DNA of 64,000 nucleotides from positions 187,355,548 through 187,419,547 of the forward strand of contig NC_064618.1 of the NCBI RefSeq assembly GCF_023898315.1, written 5' to 3'. The notes below the pieces were generated by a model that searched no databases, was not told where the DNA came from, and saw only the letters and a list, made by a program, of their open reading frames with translations. The translations under genes were made by a program, and so were the position numbers. Below, piece by piece: positions 44,461-56,659 of the stretch. Position 1 is the stretch's first letter. Each line of letters starts with the position of its first letter. Source of the stretch: Schistocerca nitens. Lineage: Eukaryota; Arthropoda; Insecta; Orthoptera; Acrididae.

Positions 44461-46576
44461 CACACAGAAGGCAGTGATCATATTATCAATTTCTTTTCGC
44501 TGAAGAGCTATTTCCGTCTACACACGACTCCACGTGATTATTGTATTGAGATGTTCTGTCAATATCAACACAAAATCTCTATCTTCATAAATGTATGGCA
44601 AATCTGTTTACTAGGTGACCTATTAACAGCAGATAGTATATCGGTTTACTTGGTTTCAACGAAAATCGTTCAGGTGTTTTGTTTATATGTGCCATAAACA
44701 AATGGATACAAATAAAATTAAATTGAGCAATAAGGATGAAGATAATTGAAAAATAGTTCAAATATTCCCTGAAGCAATTAATTACTAAATAGTTCGACGT
44801 TGAATTAAAGGCTACGATATGCTATTAACAGATCTTTTATCCCGTTTGGTGACGGCTCAGCCTTTAAAATCTATGTCTCTTAAATGTAATATGTCTCTTA
44901 TTCCTCACACGATAGTTTGTAAACAAAATTATTTAGTACAAGTAATTCATGAAGAACGCAGTGTCAGAAAATAATTTCTGCCTGACTTTACGTTTCCGAT
45001 TCGCATGACAAGTAGTATTTAAAAGAAAAAACGGCAAATGTTGTTCAGCAGAGAAAAGGGTAAACGTAACCAAGTTACTCATATGTTCGATAACTGTCAT
45101 TAGAAGCCACATATTGCTGTAGATTGTATTAATTAGCGGCTTCAAATACCAGGAATGTTTATAGCTTTTATCAAGATTACGACAACAATGGCGTTCTAAT
45201 CAGAAACATCCCTCACAGTATGCAGTTTGGTACTGGTTTTCATCACTGAGAAAGTGCCTGTAAGGAAATGATAATCCACTACTCATCAGACGCCATTCTC
45301 ATGCTCCCTGTTAATTTCCAGATGCTCCATAGAGACAAGAGTTATTGAATACCCTTCGTAGTGATACATCTGATTGCCTCCTATTATACTGAAACAGTAA
45401 CTAAATTTGTCCCTCCTCCTACACTTAATCTTTACACAGCCACCTCAAACAGGCAATAGAACGACTACCAGTTGCTACGATGACTATAGCTGAAATAAAC
45501 TGAAATAAAATACTTCATTTATTCCCAGATGATAATCAACCCAGTTATACGTTTCTAACAGTACAAAACCGGTCAATTCTACACGTGTTGTAAATGAACT
45601 CCAAGATCCTCTATACGTCTCTCTGAAATTCAACTTCAATATCCATTAAAATAATACTGTGAGTTTCAAAAAAAAAGGCATCCAGTTTAACAAGTTTATA
45701 TTTTCTACGAAAATGAAAATGGAAGAAACTTGAGGTAAATTTTAACCTACGAATCGAGTAAAATTTTAGCAAGCTTCCAGTTCGTGCGGATGCCTGTGGT
45801 GGTCTCCAAATAGCGATTGACACGCTCGCTGAATTACTACGCGTCGAGTCAAAATGGCGTCCAACTGAGAGCAATACCGAGATGATTCTTCGCCCCCGAC
45901 GGGACGGTTAGAAGTTGCGCTCTCAGTTCCACCCCCTGCCCCAATAAAACAACGTTTCTGCAATTTCATCTGCTTACGTAAATGGGGTATGTATGCTGAA
46001 ATGCAATGCGTGCTACAAATTAAGTGTATCATTGTAGTAAAGAAATTAAAAATTGCACAAAATTTGCAAAAACAGATATCTGTATCGTTTTGTTTATGAC
46101 AACTACTGTATAGTGAATTTATTATGCTGCATAACAAAAAGTACATTTTATCCACTCCCCATAAATTCTTCAAACCGCATAAATAATTAACAACATGAGA
46201 AAGGAAAAGGGCTATAATTAAGAAATGATAACATATCTCTTTCCATTAACTATGTTTTTATTATAATTTTACATGGGGTTCCGTGCTTCGAGCGAAGCAC
46301 TTAGCGACAGTGAGACACTGAAGCCAAGTATAGTAGCTGTGTCGTATTCTATGGAGAAGGTAGCTGAAGAGGACAGTCTGCTTTCGCCCAATCTCGACTT
46401 TAAGCTGTTCGTTGTCTTCATTTTGCTGATATTACGTTGAAACGATGCTGCAGTCACTGCTACCGTCACAAACTACGGAACAAAACTGAACGATGACATT
46501 TTCGAATCCCGTAATTGTCTCCCATTTCGAGCCATCAATGTGAAATTTCGGTCGAAGGTGCCTACTACCTTCCTCT
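44461..46576. other. Intergenic DNA, nothing recognised
   Basis: About 2 kb of AT-rich DNA without a recognisable element or gene. Confidence 0.4.
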
Positions 46577-48212
46577 GTAAAGGTACAACAGGATGGTACC
46601 CTGCGACATAACCCTCTGGCTCAGCCATGCTTCAAACGACAAGGTCTCCATAAATGCGAAAGGAAAATGTCCAACTCAGAAGTTCATCATTTGGGCCTTA
46701 GGATAGGTTAATGACGTCACATTGGCACTAAATTTCATCAGAATTGTGCCCAGTGCCACCGTGGACGTCGTTACGCTACGGGAAGGCTGTCACACATCTT
46801 CTCACCCACATTTCAGTCCCTCTTTTGACGCCTTTGCGGTGGAAGTCAGAACCACGACATCCAGCGTTGAACTCACGCAGTTTTCCTTTGGGTGACCGAG
46901 ACAAACATTTCAGGCACACGTCCGTGATCACGGGGTAGCATAAAGAGTATCAATGAAACCACCCGTTCCCTTGGGGCGTTGATTCTCACACATTTCGCTG
47001 TCGAAATCGAAAGTTTGCATTGCGATGAGCTACAGGGTGACATTCTTGACAGTGTTCGACACTTGCACCTCCGGGGCGTTCTACAAAACTAACTACCAAC
47101 CTCACTGAATGTGATCTGATCCCTTTGGAGTATAGTGCTATAATAATTTTTGATCTGGTAAAAACAGTGGAACGACAAGGGACCATTCAAAACCGTTCAG
47201 CGAGCTTTGAACGTAACATCAAATGCATTTTGTTCTTTTTCAGCACTTCTGTATTGGCAACCGCTTCGACATCATTTAAGTGCTGTTTACTTACCTTCAG
47301 ACGCTAGTACAGTTAAGAGCTCAAGGAAGGTGTGTGTGTTGGGCCAATGGTGTTGCCTAAGCGGGTGGGAGGGGGGGGGGCGTAACGTAGGGTGGTGAGA
47401 GGGGAGGGGGAATCCTAGAGATCCATTTGCCATTTTATTCCCGCCCATGACAATGTAGCAGCCTCCTGACTTATGCTACAGAAGGGAGGGAGTCATTGCA
47501 AATAGAAGCGCTGAACAAGACATAAAACCCCTTTCATGTTTCGGATGACGTTCAAATTTCATTGAATGATTCCGAATGCCTCCTAACGGTATCACCTTGT
47601 ATACCAGGGCAGAAATTACGGCCACACTACATGACAAAGGGGTCAAGCGGCTGACTCTGAGCACTTTGGGACTTAACTTCTAAGGTCATCAGTCTACTAG
47701 GACTTAGAACTACCTAAAACTAACTAGTCTAAGGACATTACACACATCCATGTCCGAGGCAGGATTCGAATCTGCGACCGTAGCGGTCTCGCAGTTCCAG
47801 ACCGTAGCGCCTAGAACCGTTCGGTCAACCCGGCCGGCGGGGTCAAGTGTGTGGGAAACAACGCCCCAACGAAGGGATCGTTTCCGTGTAGATTATGAAT
47901 GGGCATGTCTGAAATGTTTCCCTCGGCCACCGAAAAGGAAACAGCGGGAATTCGACGGTGGCTGTCACGGTTCTGACTGCAGTCGGACAGGTGCCTAAAG
48001 GGCTGAAATGGGGAGATGTGCGACGTCGATGATGGCGTTGGGCAGAATTGTGGCGACTTTGGGTGCCAATGTGACATCATTAACCTACCTTAAAGCACAC
48101 ATGAGCTTCTGAGCTGTGGCCTTTCCTTCGTATTTGTTGACACCTTGCTGTTTGAAGCTTCACTGAGCCCGAGGGTGACGTCGCAGGGTGCCACGATTGT
48201 GTACCGTTATGG
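46577..48212. mobile_element. Giant foldback (long inverted repeat) element
   Basis: The left arm (about 46577-47290) and the right arm (about 47455-48212) are imperfect inverse copies over nearly their whole length. Matching landmarks from the outside in: GG(T/C)ACCCTGCGAC, GGCTCAG..(A/G)..GCTTCAAAC, TAGGTTAATGA.GTCACATTGGCAC, GACGTCG, AACATTTCAG.CA, GGGGCGTTG, and TTTGAACGT with TTCAGC(A/G)CTTCT. The loop of about 160 bp (47.29-47.45 kb) is G-rich. A SINE (47648-47838) sits in the right arm. No transposase is visible. The arms are long enough to form a hairpin RNA of several hundred base pairs. Confidence 0.85.
47648..47838 (-). mobile_element. tRNA-derived SINE, family A
   Basis: Minus-strand copy with box B region GATTCGAATC, CCTCGGACATGGATGTG and the shared tail. 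Exact target-site duplication GGGGTCAAG at 47639-47647 and 47839-47847. Inserted into the right arm of the foldback element. Confidence 0.95.
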
Positions 48213-48694
48213 ACAAAGATTTACCATACATTAGAAATAAATATCAAGGTTATGAGTGGGAATGGGAAACAATTATAGTGTTTTTTTCAAAGGCATTTAA
48301 ATCTTAATATAAGCATCCCTAAACCTATACATTGAAAAAAAAAAGTTCAAAATATCTAAATGGGATGCTACTTCAGTACCATTATCTCTTTCACTTGAAC
48401 TTCAGAGTAGCTATCACAACAAATTGTTTCGCTGTTACTGGGTTGAAAACACGTTCTTTATAGTAATTCATATACGCTGGGTACAGAACTGCAGTCGTAT
48501 TTGCTCTGAAACGCCAGGAAAAAAGTTATGCACATATAAAGTTATCAAGGATAGTGCTATTAACTACGTGGAATTGCGAATGTGAAAAACGTTAGGGAGA
48601 TAAATGTCCGTAATGTGGAATGAAAACGGTAAATATTATAGTTAAAAAGTGGATTATAAATGTTTATTTACCTCTGAAATTAGCCAGGGACACT
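48213..48694. other. Intergenic DNA, nothing recognised
   Basis: AT-rich, no supported features. Confidence 0.4.
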
Positions 48695-49083
48695 AAGATT
48701 CGCAATGGCTACGTTTAAAAGTGCTAATTCTCATTCCTTGATATTCAATATGAACTGTGGATCTCGAATAAACTTTCATATTTATGGTCCAATGAAGACC
48801 CCTGCTTTCAGTTTTGAGTCACTTTTCATCTTTCCCAGCTTTACTTTTAGGTACCGAAACCTCAATTTGTTTTATCCATCGCTGCAACAATCTGTTTCAT
48901 AAGACCAAGTCTGATATGTAACGAAGGGAGGTAAATCTTATTACGACTCACAAGAGCTACATGTTGAACGTTGTGCTGTCCGACTACAGGTAAATTTCTG
49001 AGGGCCTATTTTTCAGTATGCAGTGATTCTTGTCATCCCGACTATTGCACAGACAAAGAAAGCACATGAGCTTTGCATACCCA

Positions 49084-49270
49084 AATGGCTCTGAGCACTA
49101 TGGGACTCAACTGCTGAGGTTATTAGTCCCCTAGAACTTAGAACTAGTTAAACCTAACTAACCTAAGGACATCACAAACATCCATGCCCGAGGCGGGATT
49201 CGAACCTGCGACCGTAGCGGTCTCGCGGTTCCAGACTGCAGCGCCTTTAACCGCACGGCCACTTCGGCCG
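49084..49270 (-). mobile_element. tRNA-derived SINE, family A
   Basis: Minus-strand copy with head GCCGGCCGAAGTGGCCG, box B GGTTCGAATCC and the shared tail. Target-site duplication GCTTTGCATACCCA (14 bp) at 49070-49083 and 49271-49284. Inserted in the decayed multicopy gene. Confidence 0.96.
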
Positions 49271-49538
49271 GCTTTGCATACCCAGTCTGCATTCCTAACA
49301 GAAGGGCTACAACTTTCAAATCACCGCAAAATTTCAATTATCCTCAGAGTACTCAATCAGCATCAAGAGAGTGTTCGTTGATTCGTGGATTTCATTCATT
49401 TCCATGTCACAAGCAATAGGAATTGGTGGTTTACCGTTGCCAATGTGTAAAATTACAGCTTTGAAACTGCTTGAGCTAGAGTCAATAAGAAGTCTCCATT
49501 CTTCTGCTATGCATTTGTTATCTAGTTCATTTAATAGT

Positions 49539-49754
49539 TCAAATGGTTCAAATGGCTCTGAGCACTATGGGACTTAACATCTATGGTCATCAGTTCCCTA
49601 GCACTTAGAACTACTTAGACCTAACTAACCTAAGGACATCACACAACACCCAGTCATCACGAGGCAGTGAAAATCCCTGACCCCGCCGGGAATCGAACCC
49701 CGGAACCCGGGCGTGGGAAGCGTGAACGCTACCGCACGACCACGAGCTGCGGAC
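49539..49754 (-). mobile_element. tRNA-derived SINE, family D (different head, shared tail)
   Basis: The minus-strand head GTCCGCAGCTCGTGGTCG, with a GTGCGGTAGCG box A region and box B GGTTCGATTCC, is unlike the heads of families A, B or C. From GTCCTTAGGTTAGTTAGG onward the tail is that of family A. Target-site duplication CATTTAATAGT at 49528-49538 and 49755-49765. Confidence 0.95.
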
Positions 49755-50240
49755 CATTTAATAGTCTGCCATGTCATGAGAGAAGGAAACACCACGTTCA
49801 ACAGCATAGTATGCTGCGAATTTCATGTGGCGATCTCGAAAATCCGTAGCACACTTCTGGAGTAAGTTTCATTCCTTCACTCTGGAATCCAAGAGTTTAG
49901 ATTTTCCTTTCGACAGGAAAAAAACGCGAACCAAGTCGTCCAGTTCGGCTTGACTGATCAAATGTGGCTTTTTAATGTCATTATCGGGATCATTCGTGTA
50001 TTTCATAGCTCCAACGTCACTCTCATTACCTTCAGTACAGCTTTCTTCGTTGTTCATTGCATCGGATGAAGGAGGCATTGGGACTACATAATCTGTACCA
50101 TGCACCACAGAGAAGACCGACAATCCGGATACACGATGTTTTACTTGTTCTTCTAGCTGTACCCAGATATGTTGGTCAAGCAGAAATAATAGTCCAAGTA
50201 CTGATCTTTCTGCTCCCGCTAAAGACATTCAATTTCGCTT

Positions 50241-51019
50241 AACGTTTAACCACTAGGTTAGGCAGGAGTAACAGATGTTGCATCAGAGACGAGGAGAAGA
50301 GGATTTTGTTTGATCTACGATTTCACATCCGAAGTAATGTTTGTAAGCTATACGTAGCTTTCTGGTCATGTTCTTGCGATGGTCGGAAGTCGTACACTTG
50401 CCATAACTGTAGCAGTAAAAGTCCGGTCACTTCACACAACTGCGCCTATTGATTAGATTTGTCCCACTCTGCCTGTTTGTTTTTACTACTTTCTACAGAC
50501 GTATAAAGCACAGTAACCTTGGGAATACATACACACGCAGCTACACTCACACAATCGTACATCAAACACGGCTCCTTGATACAGCTACATATTAATGCAT
50601 GTACAGGCTTCTAAGATCTTATGACTTCCAGCTACAGTTTTAAATCCAGACGTTCTACAACATTTCCCATTGGAAAATCGGAATCAGCGCACCATATTAC
50701 ATAACACTCGCGTTATTTACATCCACTAGCAAACTCATTGGTGCGTAGCGTTCTTCGTCACCTAGCTACGCCGTATCGATAGCTCCACTATGTTCGGCTC
50801 CAAATTCAGATACACGCTTTTTTGGATACAATGTAAAACTTTTTCATCCGAGGTGTTTTATGGCGGGAACTTAAAGTCAGATGAAACGATACGGAATCCG
50901 TTTTCAATTTCACTTATTAACGTGTTAAATTCTTTGAAGGATGCTAGCTGAAAATGTTTCGCTTCAGCCCTCAGTCAGCACAAATCGACAGAAATCGGAT
51001 GCCTTGTGTCAAACAGCAC
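50241..51019. other. Intergenic DNA, nothing recognised
   Basis: No supported features. Confidence 0.4.
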
Positions 51020-52990
51020 ACATCTATATCTACGTCCACAGACATATTCTGCAGGCCATCATACGGTGCGTAGCAGAGGGTATGCGGAACCACTACTACT
51101 TATGCTTATTCCTGCTCCACTCGCAAATAGAACCAGGGTTAAACGACTGTTTATGCGCCTCCATTGAAGTTGTAATTTCTCTCAACTTATCTTCGTGGTT
51201 CTTATGCGAGATATACGCTGGGGCAGTAGTATCGTTCTGCGGTCAGCTTCAAATTCCGGTTCTCAAAATTTTCTCAATAGTGTTCTTCGGAAACAACGTC
51301 ACCCTTCGCCCAGGAATACTCATTACACTTCCCGACACATCTTTGTAATACTTGGGTGTTCTAAACTATCGGTAAAAAATCTAGAAGCCCGCCTCTGAGT
51401 TTCTTCGGTGTATTCCTTCAATCTGACCTTAAAGGGATCCCAAGCACTTGAGGAGTATTTAAGAATGGGTAACAGTAGTGTCCTACATGTTGTCTCGTAT
51501 ACAGATGAACCATGCTTTTGGCTAAAATTTCTCCAGTAAACTGAAGTCGACATCTCGCTGTTCCTAAGCTCGTTCCATTTAAAATTGCTTTGCGACGTTA
51601 CGCCCAAATATTTAATCGACGCGACTGTGTCGAGCATCACACTGAGGTTACTGTATTCGAATACTAAATGATACTTTCTCCTTCTGCATCAACATAAATT
51701 TTTCTACATTTGGAGATAGCTACCATTCAACACACTAATTTGAAATTTTGTCTAAGCCATCCTGTGTCTTCCTATATTCAATCTACGGTGATACCTTCCC
51801 GTACACCACAGCATCATCAGCAGAAAGCCTCAGATTTTTGGTCACCGTATTCGCCAAATTGTTTATGCGCATATAGAAAATAATTGCAGTCCTATCATTG
51901 TACCCTGAGGTACTCTTGATAATACATTTGTCTGCGTTCAGCACATGCCGTCTAGGTCAATGTAGTGGGTTCAGTTGCTCTAGAAGTCTTCGAGCCACTC
52001 AGATATTGCGGAACCTATTTCATAGGCTCGTATATTCGTTAATATTCTTCCGTGGGGAAATGACTCAGACGCTTTCTGGAAATCTACTAATGTAGAATCA
52101 GTCTGTGGCCATTCATCCATGATTGGCAGGATATGTGAGAAACTGGCAAGCTGACTTTCGCACGAGCGGTGCCGTCTAGATCCGTGCTGTTTGGTGGACA
52201 GAAGCTTTTCAATCTCAAGGAAATTTATTGTATTCAAAGTGGGAATACGACCAAGAATTTTTCAGCAAATTGATGTTAAGGATACTGGTCTGCAATTTTG
52301 CGGGTCCATTCTTTCACCCTTCTTATAGACAGTAGTCACCTGTGATTTTTTCCAGTCGCTTGGAACTTTGCGCTGAGCGAGAGATTCACCTTAAATGCAA
52401 GCTAAGCGAGGGCTAGCGCTGTAGTGTACGCTTTGTAAAGTGAAATCAGGGGTTCATCAGGAGATGGCGACTTACTTGTTCTCAACTCTTTCAGTTGTTA
52501 CTCTATGCCATAGATGCCTACTCTCCATACGAAGGTCTGGGCGACAGTCAAACGACGGTATGCTGGCGCGATTCCGCTGAGTGAAAGATTTTTTAAAAGC
52601 TAGATTTAAAATTGCGACTTTCCTTTTTACTATCTTCTGCTGCCACACCAGACTGGTCAACGAATGACTGGATAGAAGACTTAGACCCACTTAGGCATTA
52701 TGTAGGAGTAGAATGTTCTCGTGTGCTCGGCAAGATATATTGCTAAGATATTTTTAAAGATGCACGAATCTTTGCTAACATTTGTCTCTCGTCGTTTGCA
52801 CCAACTCTTTTGAACCTAGAGTGCAACAGCTCTTGCTTCCTCATCATTTTCCGAATTTCGTTGTTAAGCCGCGGAGGATCTTTTCCGCCACTTATCCACT
52901 TACCCAGCCGATACCTATTCAGAGCAAAACTTGAAATTCTGTTTAAACTTTGCCCATTAATTGTCTACGTCCAATTTTTTTTTTTATGGC
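51020..52990 (-). pseudogene. Old decayed copy of the CR1-like LINE (ORF2 3' two thirds)
   Basis: Minus-strand homologue of the intact LINE at 23-28 kb. From 5' to 3' on the minus strand: a segment at about 52700-52900 corresponding to the linker before the RT; at 52237-51980 FLEIEKLLSTKQHGSRRHRS and DSTLVDFQKASESFPHG, matching FLDFRKAFDTVPH of the intact copy; at 51640-51323 IKYLGVTSQSNFKWNE and LPILKYSSSAWDPFK; and the 3' UTR near 51020-51090 with TACCCTCTGCTACGCACCG. The RT catalytic region is lost. Stops and frameshifts throughout. The 5' end is truncated near 52.99 kb. Confidence 0.85.
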
Positions 52991-53150
52991 TGCTTTGATG
53001 CAGTCTAATACGAATTCCTCCCCTGTGCCAACTTTTTCACCTAAGAATAGCACTTGAAACCTAAGTTCTCAGTTCTTTGCTGGGTGTATGTCTATCTCTA
53101 CAATTCTTACCCTCTACACCTCCCTCCATGATACTGGAACTGAATAATTT
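52980..53150 (-). pseudogene. RTE-like LINE 3' end fragment
   Basis: Begins with a T-run at 52977-52985 (the poly(A) of a minus-strand insertion) followed by the antisense 3' terminal region found also at 5000-5150 and 34.78-34.95 kb. Severely 5'-truncated. Confidence 0.65.
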
Positions 53151-54006
53151 CTTGAGTAGCCGCTCGACGACCTTCGAAGTGCCTCAATACCTCGGCGAAG
53201 AATCACTAGGACACAACTGTTGAGCATGAGCGGGCTGTGCAGGATATTTTGCGTCAACCGAGAGCATTGTTGCCAGGTAAACCATACTGGCGATAGACGC
53301 ATATTAGGCGGTAATCTTTTCATTACAGCGCCAACTGGACGAAATGACACTGCAGAAATGACACTCTAGCCTGCAGAGTGCCTGCGCCCCAGGCAGGAGC
53401 CGTGGCCTCAGCACGGCGCTGCTATAACTGAGTATCAAAAGGGATTCTGAATTCTCCGTTTCAACAGGTGCTGCAGCCGTGCTGCATGATTCTCGTCAAG
53501 GGAACGACTTTGTACTTCTTACAGCTTAAAGCATTCGACGATAATACCAACCATTTCAAGACTGTTTCTCTTATTGTAATAGGGAAATGCAGTCGTCCAT
53601 ACGCACCTTGGAGATGTGGAGTGCAGAGTTTTGCACGTAGTCCACGGGCATCTACCCGTCATGCCAGGCGAAAATTAGTCAGTCCTCACCTGTCAGTCTG
53701 GCGACGTTCATATTTCGCAGCACAAAGTATTCGACTACTACAAGGCCTACAAGTAGTGACACACTGGACCGTGTGAATTCATTCTCGACGTGGAGACGGA
53801 AAGTGCTGATTCACTTTCACGTTGGTTTTCAGAGACGAGGTTGTGCTCCACAGAGAGGAAACGTGTACCACCGAAAAATGGGGAACATAGGAGGTAAACG
53901 GTAAGGAGAGTGTCTCTGGAAAGCTTCATGTGTTATATGCCGTTTCGCGTGAAAATGTTTATTACCCGTTCATTATTATTACCATTTTATTTCTTATTTA
54001 TATTTT
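53151..54006. other. Intergenic DNA, nothing recognised
   Basis: A GC-richer patch at 53.35-53.43 kb aside, no supported features. Confidence 0.4.
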
Positions 54007-54019
54007 CTTTTTGAAAAGA

Positions 54020-54219
54020 GCCGGCCGCTGTGACCGAGCAGTACTAGGCGCTTCAGTCCGGGATCGCGCTGCTGCTACGGTCGCAGGTTGGAATCCTGCC
54101 TCGGGCATGGATGTGTGTAATTTCCTTAGGTTACTTAGGTTTAAGTAATTCTAAGTCTAGGGGACTGGTGACCTCAAATGTTAAGTCCCATAGTGCTTAG
54201 AGCCATCTGAACCATCTGA
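54020..54219 (+). mobile_element. tRNA-derived SINE, family A
   Basis: Plus-strand copy starting GCCGGCCGCTGTGACCGAG, with box B GGTTGGAATCC (one base changed from GGTTCGAATCC), GCCTCGGGCATGGATGTG and the shared tail. Imperfect target-site duplications around TTTTTGAAAAGAG (54008-54020) and TTTTTCGGAAAAGAG (54221-54235). Confidence 0.9.
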
Positions 54220-54235
54220 ATTTTTCGGAAAAGAG

Positions 54236-54724
54236 GGCTTCAGATATCTTATACCTGGCCAATTTCTTCACCTGAGTTTTTCCATAGTTGTGAGGACGTA
54301 GGACAAAACTGAATTGTTCAACAAGACGGAGCCCGACCTTATCGGCATCTAGGAACATTTCATAACATCGGAGCTGCCTCATCGATAGATAGCCCGTCAG
54401 AGGTTAAGGACTTATCGCTGCATCTGTGATACCTAAACTCACCTGATATAACAGGATATAATTTAATTTGGTTGGGGCTAGTGACATACTGTGTCTAAGT
54501 GCCTTCCTTCTAAGAACTCTGGGGCAACTATGACAGTTGCGACTTTAGTAAATGCAGAAAATCTCGCAAAGATGTAGAATGAATTTTAGTATCGTCTGAA
54601 TGTTTGAGAATGGAACATTAATCATTGGTGAAAAAAATTACAAAACGTAGCCATACGTCCCAAATACTTGTATGTGCACGCATCTATAACAGACGAGAGC
54701 GTGCTGGAAAGCAATGTCGGCGAA
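54236..54724. other. Intergenic DNA, nothing recognised
   Basis: No supported features. Confidence 0.4.
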
Positions 54725-55330
54725 TTTTTTATCTGGAAAATCTTAAAGCTTTTTAAATGAAGAGTACTCTACATCTTAATTCTTTATGTCTACATATTTA
54801 TTCCTTAACATAGTCACCCTGACGACGACAATGTTTCTCTTAATGAGAGACCAGTTTGTTGATACCGTCTCTGCAGATTGTTTGAATTTGTCGACGGTAT
54901 CACAACCTCACCGCTGTTGGCTCCGGTTCGTCACTATCAATGTGGTGCACGGAGGTGATCTGTAATTCTGTAAATTCTAGAAAAGATGATATCGTATGGT
55001 GTCACGTCCAGGACTTTATGTAGGATGATCAGACAGTGAACCCAAGCTATCCGTTTGCTGCAATGTCGCAACGCTCGTATTTGGTCTGGCATTCTCATGC
55101 TGATAGGCATGATGCTCCATATGTGGACGGACTCTTCGAATTCAAAACTCGATTACAGCACGCTGTTTCTCACGCGCTGACGTAGTTACTTTACACGCCG
55201 CCATGTTAAACGCTACATTTCGAAGCGGCAAATGACTGCAGATATGTGGACATTTATTTAAAATCCTTCAGGGGTTTTCATATAAGAAATTAGGAGACAT
55301 TAATTTTCAGCACACCCTAGTACCTTCGTA
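54725..55330 (-). pseudogene. Decayed mariner-like element, second type
   Basis: On the minus strand near 54885-54800 a frame reads CRDGINKLVSH, then EKHCRRQGDYVKE, the C-terminal signature of a mariner-like transposase. The bases out to 55330 look like the 5' part of the same element, with a large internal deletion. Different from the remnant at 43.9 kb. Ends not resolved. Confidence 0.5.
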
Positions 55331-56197
55331 AAACGTGATGATTCTTTCGAAAACTCTGCTATGCCAGAATTGAAATTTAGCATAACTTTCTATCAGCATT
55401 CATAAAGAAATTAGTCTTGCGAAACCGGATGCACTATCTGAAACACACTACATTCTCTCATTCTTCAAATAAATTGTGAATTTTAGTTCGATACTAATCT
55501 CTTTAATTAATGAACACGAGTAACGTGAAACAAAAGGATAAAAAAAGGCAGATAAACGAGAAATTTCTGGTATTGTGATTTTTTAAGTTTTATTTTGTCA
55601 TTCGTAATAGATAATATGCGCCAAAGAGCTGTTGAGTTGGATAGTTAAGTTAATCGATTGGCTATTATGCGCAAAGGGATTTGCGCATTTAAATTTATAT
55701 TCAGATTTAATAAAATGGTTTGCTAGAATATTATATCTGCCGAAATTGTTTGTTTCCACCCATGGCACTTTGCCAAACTGTACTATTACTCTCTGTGAGA
55801 GACTTCCAACTGTGCGTTCATTAGGAACACGACTGGGGGTTAAATTCATTGTTCACGAAATACCATATGGCTGCAAGGGGCAACTGAAGGTCTGTAACAA
55901 GTATGTTAGTAGACTTGGTTAATTTATCATTAGGTCGATGTAGGTGGTTGGGTGACAGACTCTGCTGACAGTACAGACATAAGATCCACTCAGTAAGTAT
56001 AACGAAAGTGGTAAAACTAATAAGCGTACACGGTGTACAAAATACATCGATTACAGTTACTTCGCAGAACAGCAACGGAACTAAATCCGGTATCAGCAGT
56101 GCAAAGCCTTTTTGTCAAGTTTTGAACGAGGTATCATGAGAAAATTTCTTCAAATTTTGTTTCACACCATAATTAATTATGGCACACGTTAGATAAC
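55331..56197. other. Intergenic DNA, nothing recognised
   Basis: No supported features. It does not appear to be the missing 3' part of the gypsy element to its right. Confidence 0.4.
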
Positions 56198-56649
56198 GAC
56201 AGTAGATGTATGGACAACGTCTGGAGTACAGCATTGCATGGTAGTGAAACATGGACTGTGGGAAAACCGGAACAGAAGAGAATCGAAGCATTTGAGATGT
56301 GGTGCTATAGACGAATGTTGAAAATTAGGTGGACTGATAAGGTAAGGAATGAGGAGGTTCTACGCAGAATCGAAGAAGAAAGGAATATGTGGAAAACACT
56401 GATAAGGAGAAGGGACAGGATGATAGGACATCTGCTAAGACATGAGGGAATGACTTCCATGGTACTATAGGGAGCTGTAGAGGGCAAAAACTGTAGAGGA
56501 AGACAGAGATTGGAATACGTCAAGCAAATAATTGAGGATGTAGGTTGCAACTGCTACTCTGAGATGAAGAGGTTAGCACAGGAAAGGAATTCGTGGCGGG
56601 CCGCATCAAACCAGTCTGTAGACTGATGACCAAAAAAAAAAAAAAAAAT
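56198..56649 (+). pseudogene. RTE-like LINE, 5'-truncated 3' end with poly(A)
   Basis: Frame with SETWTVGKPEQKRIEAFEMW and RRRDRMIGHLLRHEG, one in-frame TAG (at 56467-56469, in MVL*GAVEGK where the 35 kb copy has Glu), then YVKQIIEDVGCNC and EMKRLAQERNSW. It ends GACTGATGACC and an A-run of about 18 (56632-56648). This defines the true 3' end of the RTE-like LINE family in the window. The A-run abuts the gypsy remnant. Confidence 0.85.
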
Positions 56650-56659
56650 AGCGCCAAGG

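Larger units (their letters stand above)
48695..50240 (-). pseudogene. Decayed gene of a multicopy arthropod family, function unknown
   Basis: Minus strand from about 50240. The first frame (to 49869) contains KPHLISQAELDDLVRVFFLS and SKLLDSRVKE. After the family D SINE comes EEWRLLIDSSSSSFKAVILH (about 49500-49440) and PPIPIACDMEMNE. After the family A SINE come MCFLCLCNSRDDKNHY and, near 48720-48900, LLQRWI and KSKAGKDEK. I recall proteins with this motif order as a repetitive family in insect and spider genomes, without assigned function and probably mobile-element linked. Frameshifts, stops and two SINE insertions make it a pseudogene. Confidence 0.65.

Noticed and set aside
49869-50228. 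119-codon minus-strand frame as an intact small host gene
   Set aside because: Downstream parts of the same family protein are found in other frames and past two SINE insertions, so it is the first piece of a pseudogene.
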